Source of the DNA: Leadbetterella sp964489955
GTDB taxonomy: Bacteria; Bacteroidota; Bacteroidia; Cytophagales; Spirosomataceae
Direction of reading: 5' to 3'
Assembly (NCBI GenBank): GCA_964489955.1
Contig: CAZBAV010000014.1
Coordinates: 1 to 64,000, forward strand
Length of the DNA: 64,000 nt
Both the position numbers and the translations under genes were made by a program. Positions within the stretch are counted from its first letter, which is position 1, and the number at the start of each line of letters is the position of its first letter. Shown here piece after piece: positions 7,518 to 16,513 of this stretch. The notes under the pieces are model-generated. The model did no database searches, was not told the DNA's origin, and was given only the letters and a program-made list of their open reading frames with translations.

Positions 7518-8729
7518 ATGAACTTAGCTGTTTGTCCTAATTGCGGCCATAAGTTTGATGCCGGCGAGGCGATGCAGAAGCATCTGGAGATTGAGTTGAA
7601 GAAATCAGCTGAATTGCAGGAAAAGGCTTTGGCTAGCCGCATGGAGGAGTTTAAGAAGCGTATTGAGGAAGAGAAAAAGGAGTTTGAGCAAACCGAGAAG
7701 AAGAAACTCTGGGCCACTGCTTTGTCTGCTGCCGAAAAACGTATTGAAGAAAAAAATGCAGCTGTACTTGCCGCATTAAAGGATGATAACGAAGCCAAGC
7801 AAAAGGAAATACTAAAGAACCGAGAGCGGGAAATTGAGTTACTAAAGAAAGAGCAGCAGCTTAAAAGTCAACAAGAACTTATGCAGATACAAATCCAGAA
7901 GGAATTGCTGGAGAAAACCGCTGCAATAGAAGAAACAGCCAAGAAAAAGAAAGATGAGGAGTTTGAGTTGACCCGCAAGGAGTTTGAAAAAAAGTTGGAA
8001 GACCAAAAAAATCTTATCAACGAAATGAAGCGTAAAGCCGAACAAGGCTCTATGCAGCTCCAAGGAGAAATACAAGAACTGGCCTTAGAGGAAATCTTAA
8101 AACGTACTTTCCTCTTTGACCAAATTGAAGAAATCGGTAAAGGAATCCGTGGAGCAGACGCCTTACAAACTGTAGTAAACGAGTTTGGACAAATCTGCGG
8201 AAAAATAGTCTACGAGAGTAAGCGAACCCAAAACTGGTCAGAAGGCTGGATAGATAAACTCAAAGATGATCAGCGGGCTTTAGGTGCAGAAATAGCTGTG
8301 TTGGTTACGCAAGTGATGCCAAAAGATATGGAGCGGTTTGGGCAGCGGGAAGGTATTTGGGTTTGCAATTACCAGGAAGTGGTCAGTTTGGTTTTTGTGC
8401 TACGACAAATTTTGCTCCGCTCACAAAGCATGAAGTCTATCCAGGAAAACAAAACCGATAAAATGGGCTTGCTTTATACCTATCTTACTGGGACACAATT
8501 TCGTCAGCAATTGGAAGCTATAGTAGAAGGTTTTACGAGCATGAAAGAGGAGCTAGACCGTGAAAAACGTGCCATGAAACGTATTTGGAAAGAGCGTGAA
8601 GTACAAATTGAAAAAGTGATAGACAATACCATAGACATGTACGGCTCTATAAAAGGCATTGCCGGAACGGCCATCAGCCCGATTCAGACCTTGGAATTGG
8701 GAACGGATGAAAATGCTCTTCCTGAATAG
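7518..8729 (+). CDS. DUF2130 domain protein with zinc-ribbon and coiled coil, possible nuclease
   Basis: A 403-residue protein in three parts. Residues 6-14 (CPNCGHKFD) look like half of a zinc ribbon. Residues about 20-180 are a charged Lys/Glu coiled coil. Residues about 182-350 match DUF2130: GEIQELALEEIL, GIRGADALQTV, IVYESKRTQNWSEGW and AVLVTQVMPKDM. The order Glu191, Asp214 and Glu233-Ser-Lys235 resembles the active-site pattern of PD-(D/E)xK nucleases, and the coiled coil plus nuclease-like domain recalls RmuC; this is my inference, the family is formally of unknown function. It is downstream of the repeat block and eight bases upstream of a beta-lactamase-like gene. Confidence 0.85.
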   Translation: MNLAVCPNCGHKFDAGEAMQKHLEIELKKSAELQEKALASRMEEFKKRIEEEKKEFEQTEKKKLWATALSAAEKRIEEKNAAVLAALKDDNEAKQKEILKNREREIELLKKEQQLKSQQELMQIQIQKELLEKTAAIEETAKKKKDEEFELTRKEFEKKLEDQKNLINEMKRKAEQGSMQLQGEIQELALEEILKRTFLFDQIEEIGKGIRGADALQTVVNEFGQICGKIVYESKRTQNWSEGWIDKLKDDQRALGAEIAVLVTQVMPKDMERFGQREGIWVCNYQEVVSLVFVLRQILLRSQSMKSIQENKTDKMGLLYTYLTGTQFRQQLEAIVEGFTSMKEELDREKRAMKRIWKEREVQIEKVIDNTIDMYGSIKGIAGTAISPIQTLELGTDENALPE

Positions 8730-8737
8730 TTTTCCGA

Positions 8738-9640
8738 ATGGCAATTATTTGGCGTGGTAATATGAGGTTAAAACGAAACAAAATGATGATTAGAAGTGCT
8801 TTACTTCTAATCTTTTCCATTTTTCTTTTATCCTGTAGGACAGTTCTTTCCGGAAACGAAAAATCATTTAAACTGACAGATAAAGATGTAACTATACATT
8901 CGGGATTCCAGAGGTATTTTGATGAATGCGGTGTTTCTGGATCTGTAGTCGTTTATGATAACCATAACAAAAAATGGATATTTTCTGACAGAAAGGTCGT
9001 AGAAACAGAAACGCTTCCTGCATCCACCTTTAAAATCATTAACCTACTGATTGCTTTAGAGACGAATATTATTCAAGGTACTGCAGATATCATCAAATGG
9101 CCAGGAAGTATAGATACTACGAAGTACGGTTACAGACCAGATATTTATAGGGACATTAGTGTAAAGGAAGCATTTGAGCTGTCGGCGGGCTGGGCTTTTA
9201 CAGAAATTGCAAAGAAAATAGGGAAAGAAAACTACAGTAAATACCTTACCTTAGCACAATATGGAAACGTTAACCTGAGTCAAGAGGATCCGGACTTTTG
9301 GAATTTTGGGAAGTTCGCCATTTCGCCAGTAAATCAAGTTCAATTTTTAAAAAACCTGCATGACGAAACCCTTCCTTTCTCAGCTAATCATATGAAAACA
9401 GTGAAGCAAACCATGGTCTCAGAGATAACTCCCGAATATACGATGCGGTCTAAAACTGGCTGGACACGGGAGAGCAATATGAATACCGGCTGGTGGGTTG
9501 GCTATCTGGAAAGTCAGAAAGGAGTCTATTTTTTCGCGACACGGTTGCTTCAAGACAGGAAGCTTAATCGCCCAGACTTTGGAAAATGTAGAAAGGAAAT
9601 AACTTTGAAAATATTAAAAGACTTAAACTATTTGAATTAG
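8738..9640 (+). CDS. Class D (OXA-like) beta-lactamase, lipoprotein
   Basis: A 300-residue serine beta-lactamase-fold protein. A hydrophobic stretch ends in a lipobox (FLLSC, Cys33), so it is lipid-anchored; starts at 8762 or 8783 would give a more usual signal peptide and may be the true ones. Class D landmarks: STFK (catalytic Ser96, carbamylable Lys99), YGN (175-177), FWNFGKFAISPVNQVQFL with the Trp that buries the lysine (Trp188), and KTG (239-241). The second motif, normally S-x-V, reads Ser149-Ala-Gly, so the hydrophobic residue over the carbamyl-lysine is missing. This may change activity or make it a penicillin-binding sensor-type protein. No mobile element or resistance cassette surrounds it, so it is probably intrinsic. 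Confidence 0.87.
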   Translation: MAIIWRGNMRLKRNKMMIRSALLLIFSIFLLSCRTVLSGNEKSFKLTDKDVTIHSGFQRYFDECGVSGSVVVYDNHNKKWIFSDRKVVETETLPASTFKIINLLIALETNIIQGTADIIKWPGSIDTTKYGYRPDIYRDISVKEAFELSAGWAFTEIAKKIGKENYSKYLTLAQYGNVNLSQEDPDFWNFGKFAISPVNQVQFLKNLHDETLPFSANHMKTVKQTMVSEITPEYTMRSKTGWTRESNMNTGWWVGYLESQKGVYFFATRLLQDRKLNRPDFGKCRKEITLKILKDLNYLN

Positions 9641-9655
9641 AGATGTAGAGGCGTG

Positions 9656-10684
9656 TTAATCCACCCCTCCGTACTCCACTACCTTAGCTTTGGTCTCCAA
9701 AACAACGTCAGCAAATTCTGATTTCACAAACTCTAAGGTTTCAAAAATTTCTTCTTGATTGAGACTTTGCACCAATTTCATTCGGTGCTCTTTAAAGTTA
9801 GGTAATCCCTTGAAATAATTGGAATAGTGCCTACGCATTTCTAGTATTCCAAGTGTTTCCCCTTTCCATTCTATCGAGAATTTAAGATGCTGTAATGCTG
9901 CATTTACTCGCTGTTCAATACTCGGAGAAGGTAAATATTCGCCAGTAGTAAAAAAGTGTTTTATCTCATTAAAAATCCATGGATAACCGATAGCTGCTCG
10001 CCCAATCATTATACCGTCAATTCCAAAGCGGTTTTTGTAATCTAAGGCTTTTTCCGGGCTGTCTATATCGCCGTTTCCGAAGATAGGAATCTTAATTCTA
10101 GGATTGTTTTTTACTTTAGCTATCAAGCTCCAGTCGGCTTCTCCCTTATATAGTTGAGCACGGGTTCTACCATGTATGGTTAGAGCCTGAATCCCCACAT
10201 CCTGTAAGCGTTCTGCTACTTCTTCTATGTTTTTTGTGCCGTCATCCCAGCCTAGTCTGGTTTTTACCGTTACGGGTAGGTGAGTGGCTTTTACTACGGC
10301 TTCGGTCATTTTGGCCATGAGCGGAATATCTTGAAGCAAAGCAGCTCCAGCTCCACGGCAAGCCACTTTTTTTACAGGACAGCCGTAGTTAATATCAATA
10401 AGATCGGGATTTACATCGGTAGAAATACGTGTACACTCGGCCATAGTATCCACGTCTGAACCAAATAGTTGTACTCCGATAGGTCTTTCGTAAGGGAAGA
10501 TGTCTAGTTTCTGAACACTCTTTCTTGCATTACGAATAAGTCCTTCGGAAGACACAAACTCTGTGTACATCATATCGGCTCCATTTTCCTTACATACTTG
10601 GCGGAATGGGGGGTCACTTACGTCCTCCATTGGTGCTAAAAGCAAGGGGAATTCGCCTAATTCTATATTTCCTATCTTAACCAT
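9656..10684 (-). CDS. dusB: tRNA-dihydrouridine synthase
   Basis: A 342-residue FMN flavoenzyme that reduces uridine to dihydrouridine in the tRNA D-loop using NADPH. Visible: LLLAPMEDVSDPPFR (14-28) at the start of the TIM barrel, INYGCP with the catalytic Cys102, VKTRLGWDDG in the FMN-binding region, IPIFGNGDIDSPEKA and GIMIGRAAIGYPWIF phosphate-binding segments. The length and the ACRGAGAALL sequence fit DusB. It converges with the beta-lactamase gene, with only 15 bases between the stops. Confidence 0.96.
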   Translation of the reverse strand: MVKIGNIELGEFPLLLAPMEDVSDPPFRQVCKENGADMMYTEFVSSEGLIRNARKSVQKLDIFPYERPIGVQLFGSDVDTMAECTRISTDVNPDLIDINYGCPVKKVACRGAGAALLQDIPLMAKMTEAVVKATHLPVTVKTRLGWDDGTKNIEEVAERLQDVGIQALTIHGRTRAQLYKGEADWSLIAKVKNNPRIKIPIFGNGDIDSPEKALDYKNRFGIDGIMIGRAAIGYPWIFNEIKHFFTTGEYLPSPSIEQRVNAALQHLKFSIEWKGETLGILEMRRHYSNYFKGLPNFKEHRMKLVQSLNQEEIFETLEFVKSEFADVVLETKAKVVEYGGVD

Positions 10685-10747
10685 GGTGTAAAATTAATGG
10701 TTTTTCTGCTCTCAAAGTTCATTTCTAACTCAAAACCACCAATATAT

Positions 10748-11470
10748 CTACTTCCTTAATTTCCTTTTAAGGTTGTAAAACCTATAAACCAAAATATCAA
10801 ACCACATAGCAAGAAGTAACATGGCAGCAGGTAGAATAAGCGTTTTTAATTGAAAATGAGAATACAGATATACGGCTACAATGCCGCCTAAGAAGAAGCA
10901 GCCTACAATTATTAGTTTTAAATATATTGCATTGCGGAGGGTTTTTCTTTCATTTTCGGCTTTTCTAAAAATTAGTTCTGCTATTTGGATTCCCAAGTCG
11001 GTAAATAGGCCTGTTAGGTGTGTTGTTCTCACTACAGACTGTGAAACCTCCGTTACTAAGGCGTTTTGCAGACCCATGGCCAGTAATAAAGCTCCGGCAA
11101 TAATTGGCGGGCTTATATCTATAAATAAGTCACCGCTTAAACTAACAACAAAAAGCAGAACGCTTTCTAAGAAAATAGGCAAAAGAAATACAGAATAAGT
11201 TTTGTACTTATGAGCTAGTTCTACTAGAAGGCCTGTAGTGAAAGCTCCAATTAGGAAAAGCAAAGTGTAAAAAAGGTAAATAATAGCTTGATGGTAATGG
11301 CCAAGTGATAGCTCTTCCGAAAAGAAAGCAAAGTGTCCTGTAATATTTGTAGTTAATGTTTTTACAGAAAGTACACCAGTAATATTTACCATGCCGGCCA
11401 CGGCAGATAAGATGGACGCCAATTTTAGGTTGTGATAAAAAGTCCTTCGTTTCCCTAGATGTCTGAACAT
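10748..11470 (-). CDS. YoaK/DUF1275 family membrane protein
   Basis: A 240-residue integral membrane protein with about six hydrophobic segments. The block VAGMVNITGVLSVKTLTTNITGHFAFFSEEL (abbreviated: AGMVNITGV, TTNITGHF) near residues 24-50 and GLQNALVTEVSQSVVRTTHLTG near 133-155 identify DUF1275. Function in this family is not established; a transport role is often suggested. Transcribed in the same direction as dusB, 63 bases upstream of it, so they may be cotranscribed. Confidence 0.88.
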   Translation of the reverse strand: MFRHLGKRRTFYHNLKLASILSAVAGMVNITGVLSVKTLTTNITGHFAFFSEELSLGHYHQAIIYLFYTLLFLIGAFTTGLLVELAHKYKTYSVFLLPIFLESVLLFVVSLSGDLFIDISPPIIAGALLLAMGLQNALVTEVSQSVVRTTHLTGLFTDLGIQIAELIFRKAENERKTLRNAIYLKLIIVGCFFLGGIVAVYLYSHFQLKTLILPAAMLLLAMWFDILVYRFYNLKRKLRK

Positions 11471-11534
11471 TGCACAATATACTACATAATAAGTTATAAG
11501 CCTGTTTCTTTAGAGGAATCCTTTAGTTAAGGGT

Positions 11535-11717
11535 TTAGATTTTCTTAGCTGGACTATCCTTTCTGAGCTTTATAAATTCAGTCGTAGCTAGTTCATTGTA
11601 GAAGGTTTTTCGTAAGAAATTATTTATTCTAGGGATATGTAAAAGTTTTGTATCTGCAGTAAGCAGATAGGTTTGTCTCCTTTTTAATTGACCGTTAACT
11701 AGATATTTCAGTCGCAT
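11535..11717 (-). CDS. Possible small protein of unknown function
   Basis: A 60-codon reading frame (start MRLKYLVNGQLKRRQTYLL) fills the gap between the DUF1275 gene and the divergent C39-like lipoprotein gene. It is basic (many Lys/Arg), with no signal peptide or recognisable domain. The amino-acid composition is protein-like, but there is no family match that I recognise and it could be a chance ORF. Confidence 0.3.
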   Translation of the reverse strand: MRLKYLVNGQLKRRQTYLLTADTKLLHIPRINNFLRKTFYNELATTEFIKLRKDSPAKKI

Positions 11718-11732
11718 AATCAAAAGAAATTG

Positions 11733-11740
11733 TAAATTTG
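11733..11740 (+). promoter_or_regulatory. Candidate -7 box for the C39-like lipoprotein gene
   Basis: TAAATTTG (TAnnTTTG consensus) ends 20 bases before the ATG at 11761. Confidence 0.5.
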
Positions 11741-11760
11741 TCTATAGTAACTCTAAGACA

Positions 11761-12837
11761 ATGAGAAATTTACTGACATTAAGCGTTCGCTTGGTTTTTT
11801 GTGCGGTATGGTTGCAACTGGTTCTCTCTTGTAAGAGTAAAGAAGAGCCTGAACCCGCCACTCCCGTCTCAGTTACGATTATTTCATTTTCGGTAGAGGG
11901 GGAAATTGCAAAATCGGTTATTGATAATGTTAATCTTACCATCACTTTGCGTGTAGATGAAGATTTTAATTGGACCAGAACAAAAGTAAATTACACTGTA
12001 AGTGACAAGGCTAGTATTTTGGTAGGCCAGGAAAAGGTGACTTCTGGTAGCACGATAGATTTTTCGGAGGTGAATGAGATCACTCTGAGACACACTAATG
12101 GAGAACAAAAAAAATATAAGATTCTACACTTTTCTATTTGGACCGAATATGGTCTTGGTATGCTTTTACAGGGCGGAAAATCTAATAACAAAAGTTACTC
12201 TTACTATTTAGACCAATATGGGTCAGGGACGCACCAATATATAAATTGTGGTCCTGCGGTGGTGGCCATGGCTATGCGATGGGCAGACTCTACCCAAAAA
12301 AAGGAGGTGTCCGAAGTGCGGGGAGAGATAAGACCAGAAGGAGGCTGGTGGTATACTTCTGATATTTATAATTATCTAAGAGAGTATGGGCTGAATCCGG
12401 GGTACACTTCTTTGTCTGTCAATTTGACGCAGATGGAATATGAAAGAAGCATAACTGATTTAATTGATAATGATTTTTTAGCGGTGCTTTGTTTAGACAT
12501 GTATTATGTACAGAAAAACTATGCACCTGACCAGAGAACAAACTGTTTTTACAATGCCAATTCCCTGGGTTGGGGTCATTTTATTTTGGTAAAAGGCTAT
12601 AAGGTTGTGGATGGGAAAGTTTGGCTTGAAACGTATGATCCTTACTCCATAGGTAACAGGTATATAGATGGCCAGCTTAAAGGCCAAGATCGGTATTATG
12701 ACCCTATTGAATTAAAGAGGGCTACAGACATCTGGTGGCCTATGGCTATAGTTATACCGCAGAAAGGAAATGCGGTAAATGCCCGTTTTAAAGTACATGA
12801 AAAAGAAGTGCCTGTACAAAAAGGTAGAGGTTTTTAA
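11761..12837 (+). CDS. Lipoprotein with C39-like (papain-fold) cysteine peptidase domain
   Basis: A 358-residue lipoprotein: signal sequence ending LVLSC (Cys24), an acidic/Pro linker, an Ig-like domain of about residues 36-120 of the kind seen in Bacteroidota surface proteins (SVTIISFSVEGEIA, FSEVNEITLRHTNGEQKKYKI), and a C-terminal domain resembling Peptidase_C39_2. Predicted catalytic residues are Cys163 (INCGPAVVAMAM), His273 (GWGHFILVKGY) and Asp293 (TYDPYS). This is the papain-like order C-H-D. No ABC transporter or bacteriocin-like gene is nearby, so leader-peptide processing is unlikely; a surface peptidase or amidase is more plausible. Confidence 0.78.
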   Translation: MRNLLTLSVRLVFCAVWLQLVLSCKSKEEPEPATPVSVTIISFSVEGEIAKSVIDNVNLTITLRVDEDFNWTRTKVNYTVSDKASILVGQEKVTSGSTIDFSEVNEITLRHTNGEQKKYKILHFSIWTEYGLGMLLQGGKSNNKSYSYYLDQYGSGTHQYINCGPAVVAMAMRWADSTQKKEVSEVRGEIRPEGGWWYTSDIYNYLREYGLNPGYTSLSVNLTQMEYERSITDLIDNDFLAVLCLDMYYVQKNYAPDQRTNCFYNANSLGWGHFILVKGYKVVDGKVWLETYDPYSIGNRYIDGQLKGQDRYYDPIELKRATDIWWPMAIVIPQKGNAVNARFKVHEKEVPVQKGRGF

Positions 12838-12949
12838 TCTGTATGTTTGATTTATCCAATCTATGTATTGCATCAAAATACCACTTCATGTAAGTTTCAA
12901 AACCAGATTATAGTCTACTTGTATTGTATAGCGTTTTGTCTTACGGATG

Positions 12950-15619
12950 TTAAAAATAATACATAGCTTTTAGAAGAGAAGTTCTTCCCCTTAACTCGTA
13001 TGCCTGATGTATAACTTGGTTCGTATTTAAGTTATATATATCAAAGCGTTTCTGGTTCAATATATTAGATACGTTCAATTCGAATTCTATTTTCTTCGCC
13101 TTTGGTCTATAGCCAGCATTAAAATCTAGAAAAAAGAATTTAACGTCGTTATTGTCTGTTTGTGAGGCTTTATTATGTATGAACGCTAGTTTAGCTTGAA
13201 TTGGTTTTCCTGTATTGAGAACTAGTGTAGCTGTATGATTGAAACTAGTAAAATTACTTTTAAAAGGAATTGCTTCAGGCGTATTCTTAGATTTGCTAGT
13301 ATTAAAAGAAAAAGTAAAGGTGTATTCTGCAGAAACTCTCCCAAATAAGGTCTTATCAACTGTGCTTTTCAGAACATAATTCTGTGAAATTATTGGTGTT
13401 AAATCACTGTTTATAAGTTGATCTAAGGCAATGGATGAGAAAGATCCTGTTAAAGAAAACCTAAGTTTAGGCTGCCAAAAAAATTTACTTATTCCTCCAT
13501 TTATCGCAGCTGTTTTTTGTTGATTTGGTAAGAACAAGGTTTTGGATTTTTGCATATTTTCTTCGTATTCCCATGTGAGCATCGTATTGGAGTTTTGCAC
13601 AGAATAAGAAGCTTTTATGTTCATAAACAACATGGCTATAGCCTTTTCATATCTGTATTCAACATTGCTATGGTGAATATTTTTATTCTGCAAGAAAGGC
13701 TCATTTGCTGTTAATGACCTGAAATTAAGCAAAATGGCATTGGTGTACAATTGCGTAATGTCTCCTAATGAATTACTGAAGCTATATTCGGCAGTTAACC
13801 TCTTTTCTGGCGTAAATTCAAACTGAGTTCGAAGTCTAGGACTAAAAAGTAAATTTTGGTTTTTAGAGTTTAGAGATGGATTGCTTTCACTAAAGCGTAC
13901 CGTCTGATATTCTACAGGAAGTAATATATCAAATCTCGTATTACTAGTTTTTATTTGGAATAATGCGTGCATGAAAGGGTATGACCTGTGCCAAATAAAG
14001 TTATTCTTAGAGTTCTCTATTAGCGGCTTATTGTCATCTGATACTAAACTAGACCTAAGCGATTGTTTTTCACTCACAAAACCAAACTTATATTCTTGCG
14101 TAAGAAATTTACTAGCGTGTGTGTAGGAGAAAAAAGAGTTAGAAATAAAAGTGGGTAAACTTGTTTTTTGCACAATCGCCCCAGAATCATTTACACTAAA
14201 CACAGGTCTATATCCGCTCCCCAAATTAAGTGTTTGCCTATCGGTATTATTCTCCAATAACCACCTGAATTGCAAGAGCCTATTTTTTCTAAGGGCTGGG
14301 ATAAAGGTGAAGTCATTAGATATATTTATAGCTTTTTTATCAAGGTTTTGATCGAAAACTTGGTCATTAAAGTGCATTTCGCCAAAGTCATTATTAGTCC
14401 GCCTTCCAGCCTTGGTACTATTATTAAGATAATATTTAGTTTTATTAACCATAAGATTAACAGAGAGGTCGTATGTTTTTGGCTCACTTTTAAGTAACTG
14501 TTGCTCTACGAAACGTAAGGTGTCCTGTTGCAGAAAATTAGTTATTGTGCTATTCGACTCAAAAGTATTTCGGTCGTTTAAACCCATCAGATTAACCCTA
14601 AGTTGCACTTGGTTTTTTAGTGTTATAAGGTTATTGATAGACATAAAATGAGACTTATTCCTCAGGTAGTAAATCTCTGGTAGTTGAGGTCTTCCCGCTC
14701 CGCCTAATGAAAGCGATATTTGAGGTTTAGTGCTGGAGATACTGCCCGCCAATGTTGACGCCCCAATGTCTTTTACTTGGTTGCCGTAACTAACTCCTAC
14801 ATTATTTGCTCCTAAGGAGTTGAGCATTTTGTACTTTTTATTTAAAGCAACTTGGGATAGCTCTCCTTCATATAAGCCCGGTATGCCAGCACCCGCTTTG
14901 ACATTTCCAGAGACCTTTAGACTGTTTTCGTCTTTTAAAACTAAATCTACTGCTATTTTATCTGTCAGGACTTTGTTTTGTAGAGCCTTAATAGGCTGAT
15001 GGTTCTGTATGATGTTTATCCTGGAGATTAGTTCTTTTTGAATCGTTTTGGTGGCCATTCCATAACGTCCTCCCATTAAGTCGTCTCCGTGAATATAGAG
15101 GTTGTCTATTTTTTTTCCGTTGAATGAAATGGAGCCGTCTTCTCCTACCGCCACGCCGGGAAGTCTCCTCAATACATCTCCTATGCTTCTATCTTCCTTT
15201 TGGGAGAGGCTTTGGACATTAAAGCTCAAAGTGTCCCCGTATTGGATTATGGGGGAGGCTTCTATTTTTACTTCTTCAAGTATGACGGGTTTGTCTTCGA
15301 GCAAAAAGTTATACTCCTCTTTACCTTGAATAATCCGCTCACTAGCTTTCTCATATCCATACAGATTAACCTCCAACCAAAGAACAGATTTAGATATAGG
15401 GCGAGACACCCTAAAATGGCCATCTTTATCAGACTGTACATAGGACACAACTCTCTGTGAACTATCTTTTACTATTACAGTAGCTGCAAGGCCTACCTTA
15501 TCTATTTTGGACTTAATAGTCCCATAGATAAAATTAGATTGAGCGGTTACGGTACTTACTGCGGATAAGAAAATGGTTATTAAGCTAATTGCTATTTTAC
15601 AAAACTTCAACTTAATCAA
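12950..15619 (-). CDS. TonB-dependent receptor-like outer-membrane beta-barrel protein
   Basis: An 889-residue outer-membrane protein. Signal peptide ending VTAQ (27); carboxypeptidase-regulatory-like (beta-sandwich) domain about 30-110 (FIYGTIKSKIDK, SDKDGHFRVSR); plug-like domain about 115-230 with GDVLRRLPGVAVGEDGSISFNG; then a beta-barrel to the C-terminal aromatic residue (MYYF). It overlaps the 3' end of the GLPGLI gene by 8 bases, a pairing that is recurrent in Bacteroidota and implies translational coupling. Substrate unknown; the GLPGLI partner offers no clue. Confidence 0.85.
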   Translation of the reverse strand: MIKLKFCKIAISLITIFLSAVSTVTAQSNFIYGTIKSKIDKVGLAATVIVKDSSQRVVSYVQSDKDGHFRVSRPISKSVLWLEVNLYGYEKASERIIQGKEEYNFLLEDKPVILEEVKIEASPIIQYGDTLSFNVQSLSQKEDRSIGDVLRRLPGVAVGEDGSISFNGKKIDNLYIHGDDLMGGRYGMATKTIQKELISRINIIQNHQPIKALQNKVLTDKIAVDLVLKDENSLKVSGNVKAGAGIPGLYEGELSQVALNKKYKMLNSLGANNVGVSYGNQVKDIGASTLAGSISSTKPQISLSLGGAGRPQLPEIYYLRNKSHFMSINNLITLKNQVQLRVNLMGLNDRNTFESNSTITNFLQQDTLRFVEQQLLKSEPKTYDLSVNLMVNKTKYYLNNSTKAGRRTNNDFGEMHFNDQVFDQNLDKKAINISNDFTFIPALRKNRLLQFRWLLENNTDRQTLNLGSGYRPVFSVNDSGAIVQKTSLPTFISNSFFSYTHASKFLTQEYKFGFVSEKQSLRSSLVSDDNKPLIENSKNNFIWHRSYPFMHALFQIKTSNTRFDILLPVEYQTVRFSESNPSLNSKNQNLLFSPRLRTQFEFTPEKRLTAEYSFSNSLGDITQLYTNAILLNFRSLTANEPFLQNKNIHHSNVEYRYEKAIAMLFMNIKASYSVQNSNTMLTWEYEENMQKSKTLFLPNQQKTAAINGGISKFFWQPKLRFSLTGSFSSIALDQLINSDLTPIISQNYVLKSTVDKTLFGRVSAEYTFTFSFNTSKSKNTPEAIPFKSNFTSFNHTATLVLNTGKPIQAKLAFIHNKASQTDNNDVKFFFLDFNAGYRPKAKKIEFELNVSNILNQKRFDIYNLNTNQVIHQAYELRGRTSLLKAMYYF

Positions 15620-16448
15620 GCTCTATGGGATTATATTTTTTCACCTTCCTTACCTCTCCTGCTTTTCCACCGTCCTCATTAACTACAGATGTGCCTTGTA
15701 CTTGTGCTTGACTATAAGCAATAGGATCTTTAATAAACATTTCTACTGTCTTACGGTAGTCTTTTTCTTTAATTTTTATGCACTTGCTATAGTCATAAAT
15801 AGAGTCCACGATTTCATTTACATTGGTATTCTCCGAAATGGACTTTGCCTTAAATGAAATCTCACCTTTGCTGTCTACAGCCTCTAAGATTAAGCCGGGT
15901 AATCCATTTAATAACCAAGGACCGTCCTGAAAAGGCAACTCTGTGGTAAACCAAACATGGTACTCTCTACCCGCTAGTTGTCCGACAGCCTCCTGGCAAT
16001 TATAACCAAGAATAACTTTACTGCTTTCTTTTATTTCCCATTTTATCTGCGGAATTTCATTTTGAACATAGTATTCTTTCATGCCAATTATCCCTACCTT
16101 ATCCACTTTATTAGTAGAAAAGTCTTTTACTAGTTGCTCACTGTGCTGAACTCCACTCTGGCTAACTATTAGAAGCGGTTTTCCAACTACAAGTTTAGTA
16201 TTAGAACTTTGCATTACTACATCTGGTTCTTTCTTTATCAGTTTTTTAGTGTGCATTTTATAAGCGGACATCGGACAAAACCTGCTTGAATTCTGCCCTA
16301 CGGACAATACCATTTCGGACTTTACAGGATTCTCTTTGTCATTTAAGTCCTGTACAACTTCTTTGTAATATACCACATTGTATCTTACAGGTTCTTGGAG
16401 GCTTGAAAATAGTAAAATAGACAAACCTATTATTTTTTGCAAAATCAT
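15612..16448 (-). CDS. GLPGLI family protein
   Basis: A 278-residue exported protein (signal peptide over about residues 1-18). It carries the family-naming motif: WLLNGLPGLILEAVD (about residues 178-192), preceded by EAVGQLAGREYHVWFTTELPF. The family (TIGR01200 type) is restricted to Bacteroidota and of unknown function, commonly encoded next to TonB-dependent receptors. Here the receptor gene follows with an 8-base overlap, so the two should be made together in the envelope. Confidence 0.92.
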   Translation of the reverse strand: MILQKIIGLSILLFSSLQEPVRYNVVYYKEVVQDLNDKENPVKSEMVLSVGQNSSRFCPMSAYKMHTKKLIKKEPDVVMQSSNTKLVVGKPLLIVSQSGVQHSEQLVKDFSTNKVDKVGIIGMKEYYVQNEIPQIKWEIKESSKVILGYNCQEAVGQLAGREYHVWFTTELPFQDGPWLLNGLPGLILEAVDSKGEISFKAKSISENTNVNEIVDSIYDYSKCIKIKEKDYRKTVEMFIKDPIAYSQAQVQGTSVVNEDGGKAGEVRKVKKYNPIELD

Positions 16449-16513
16449 ACGAGAGGTTATTAGTTTCTATAAATTTATTAAATCCTTTATTGTATCAAAA
16501 AGAAATGCAATTC

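Noticed and set aside
8738..9640. Acquired resistance gene
   Set aside because: No IS, integron or atypical composition around the class D beta-lactamase; an intrinsic chromosomal gene is more likely.
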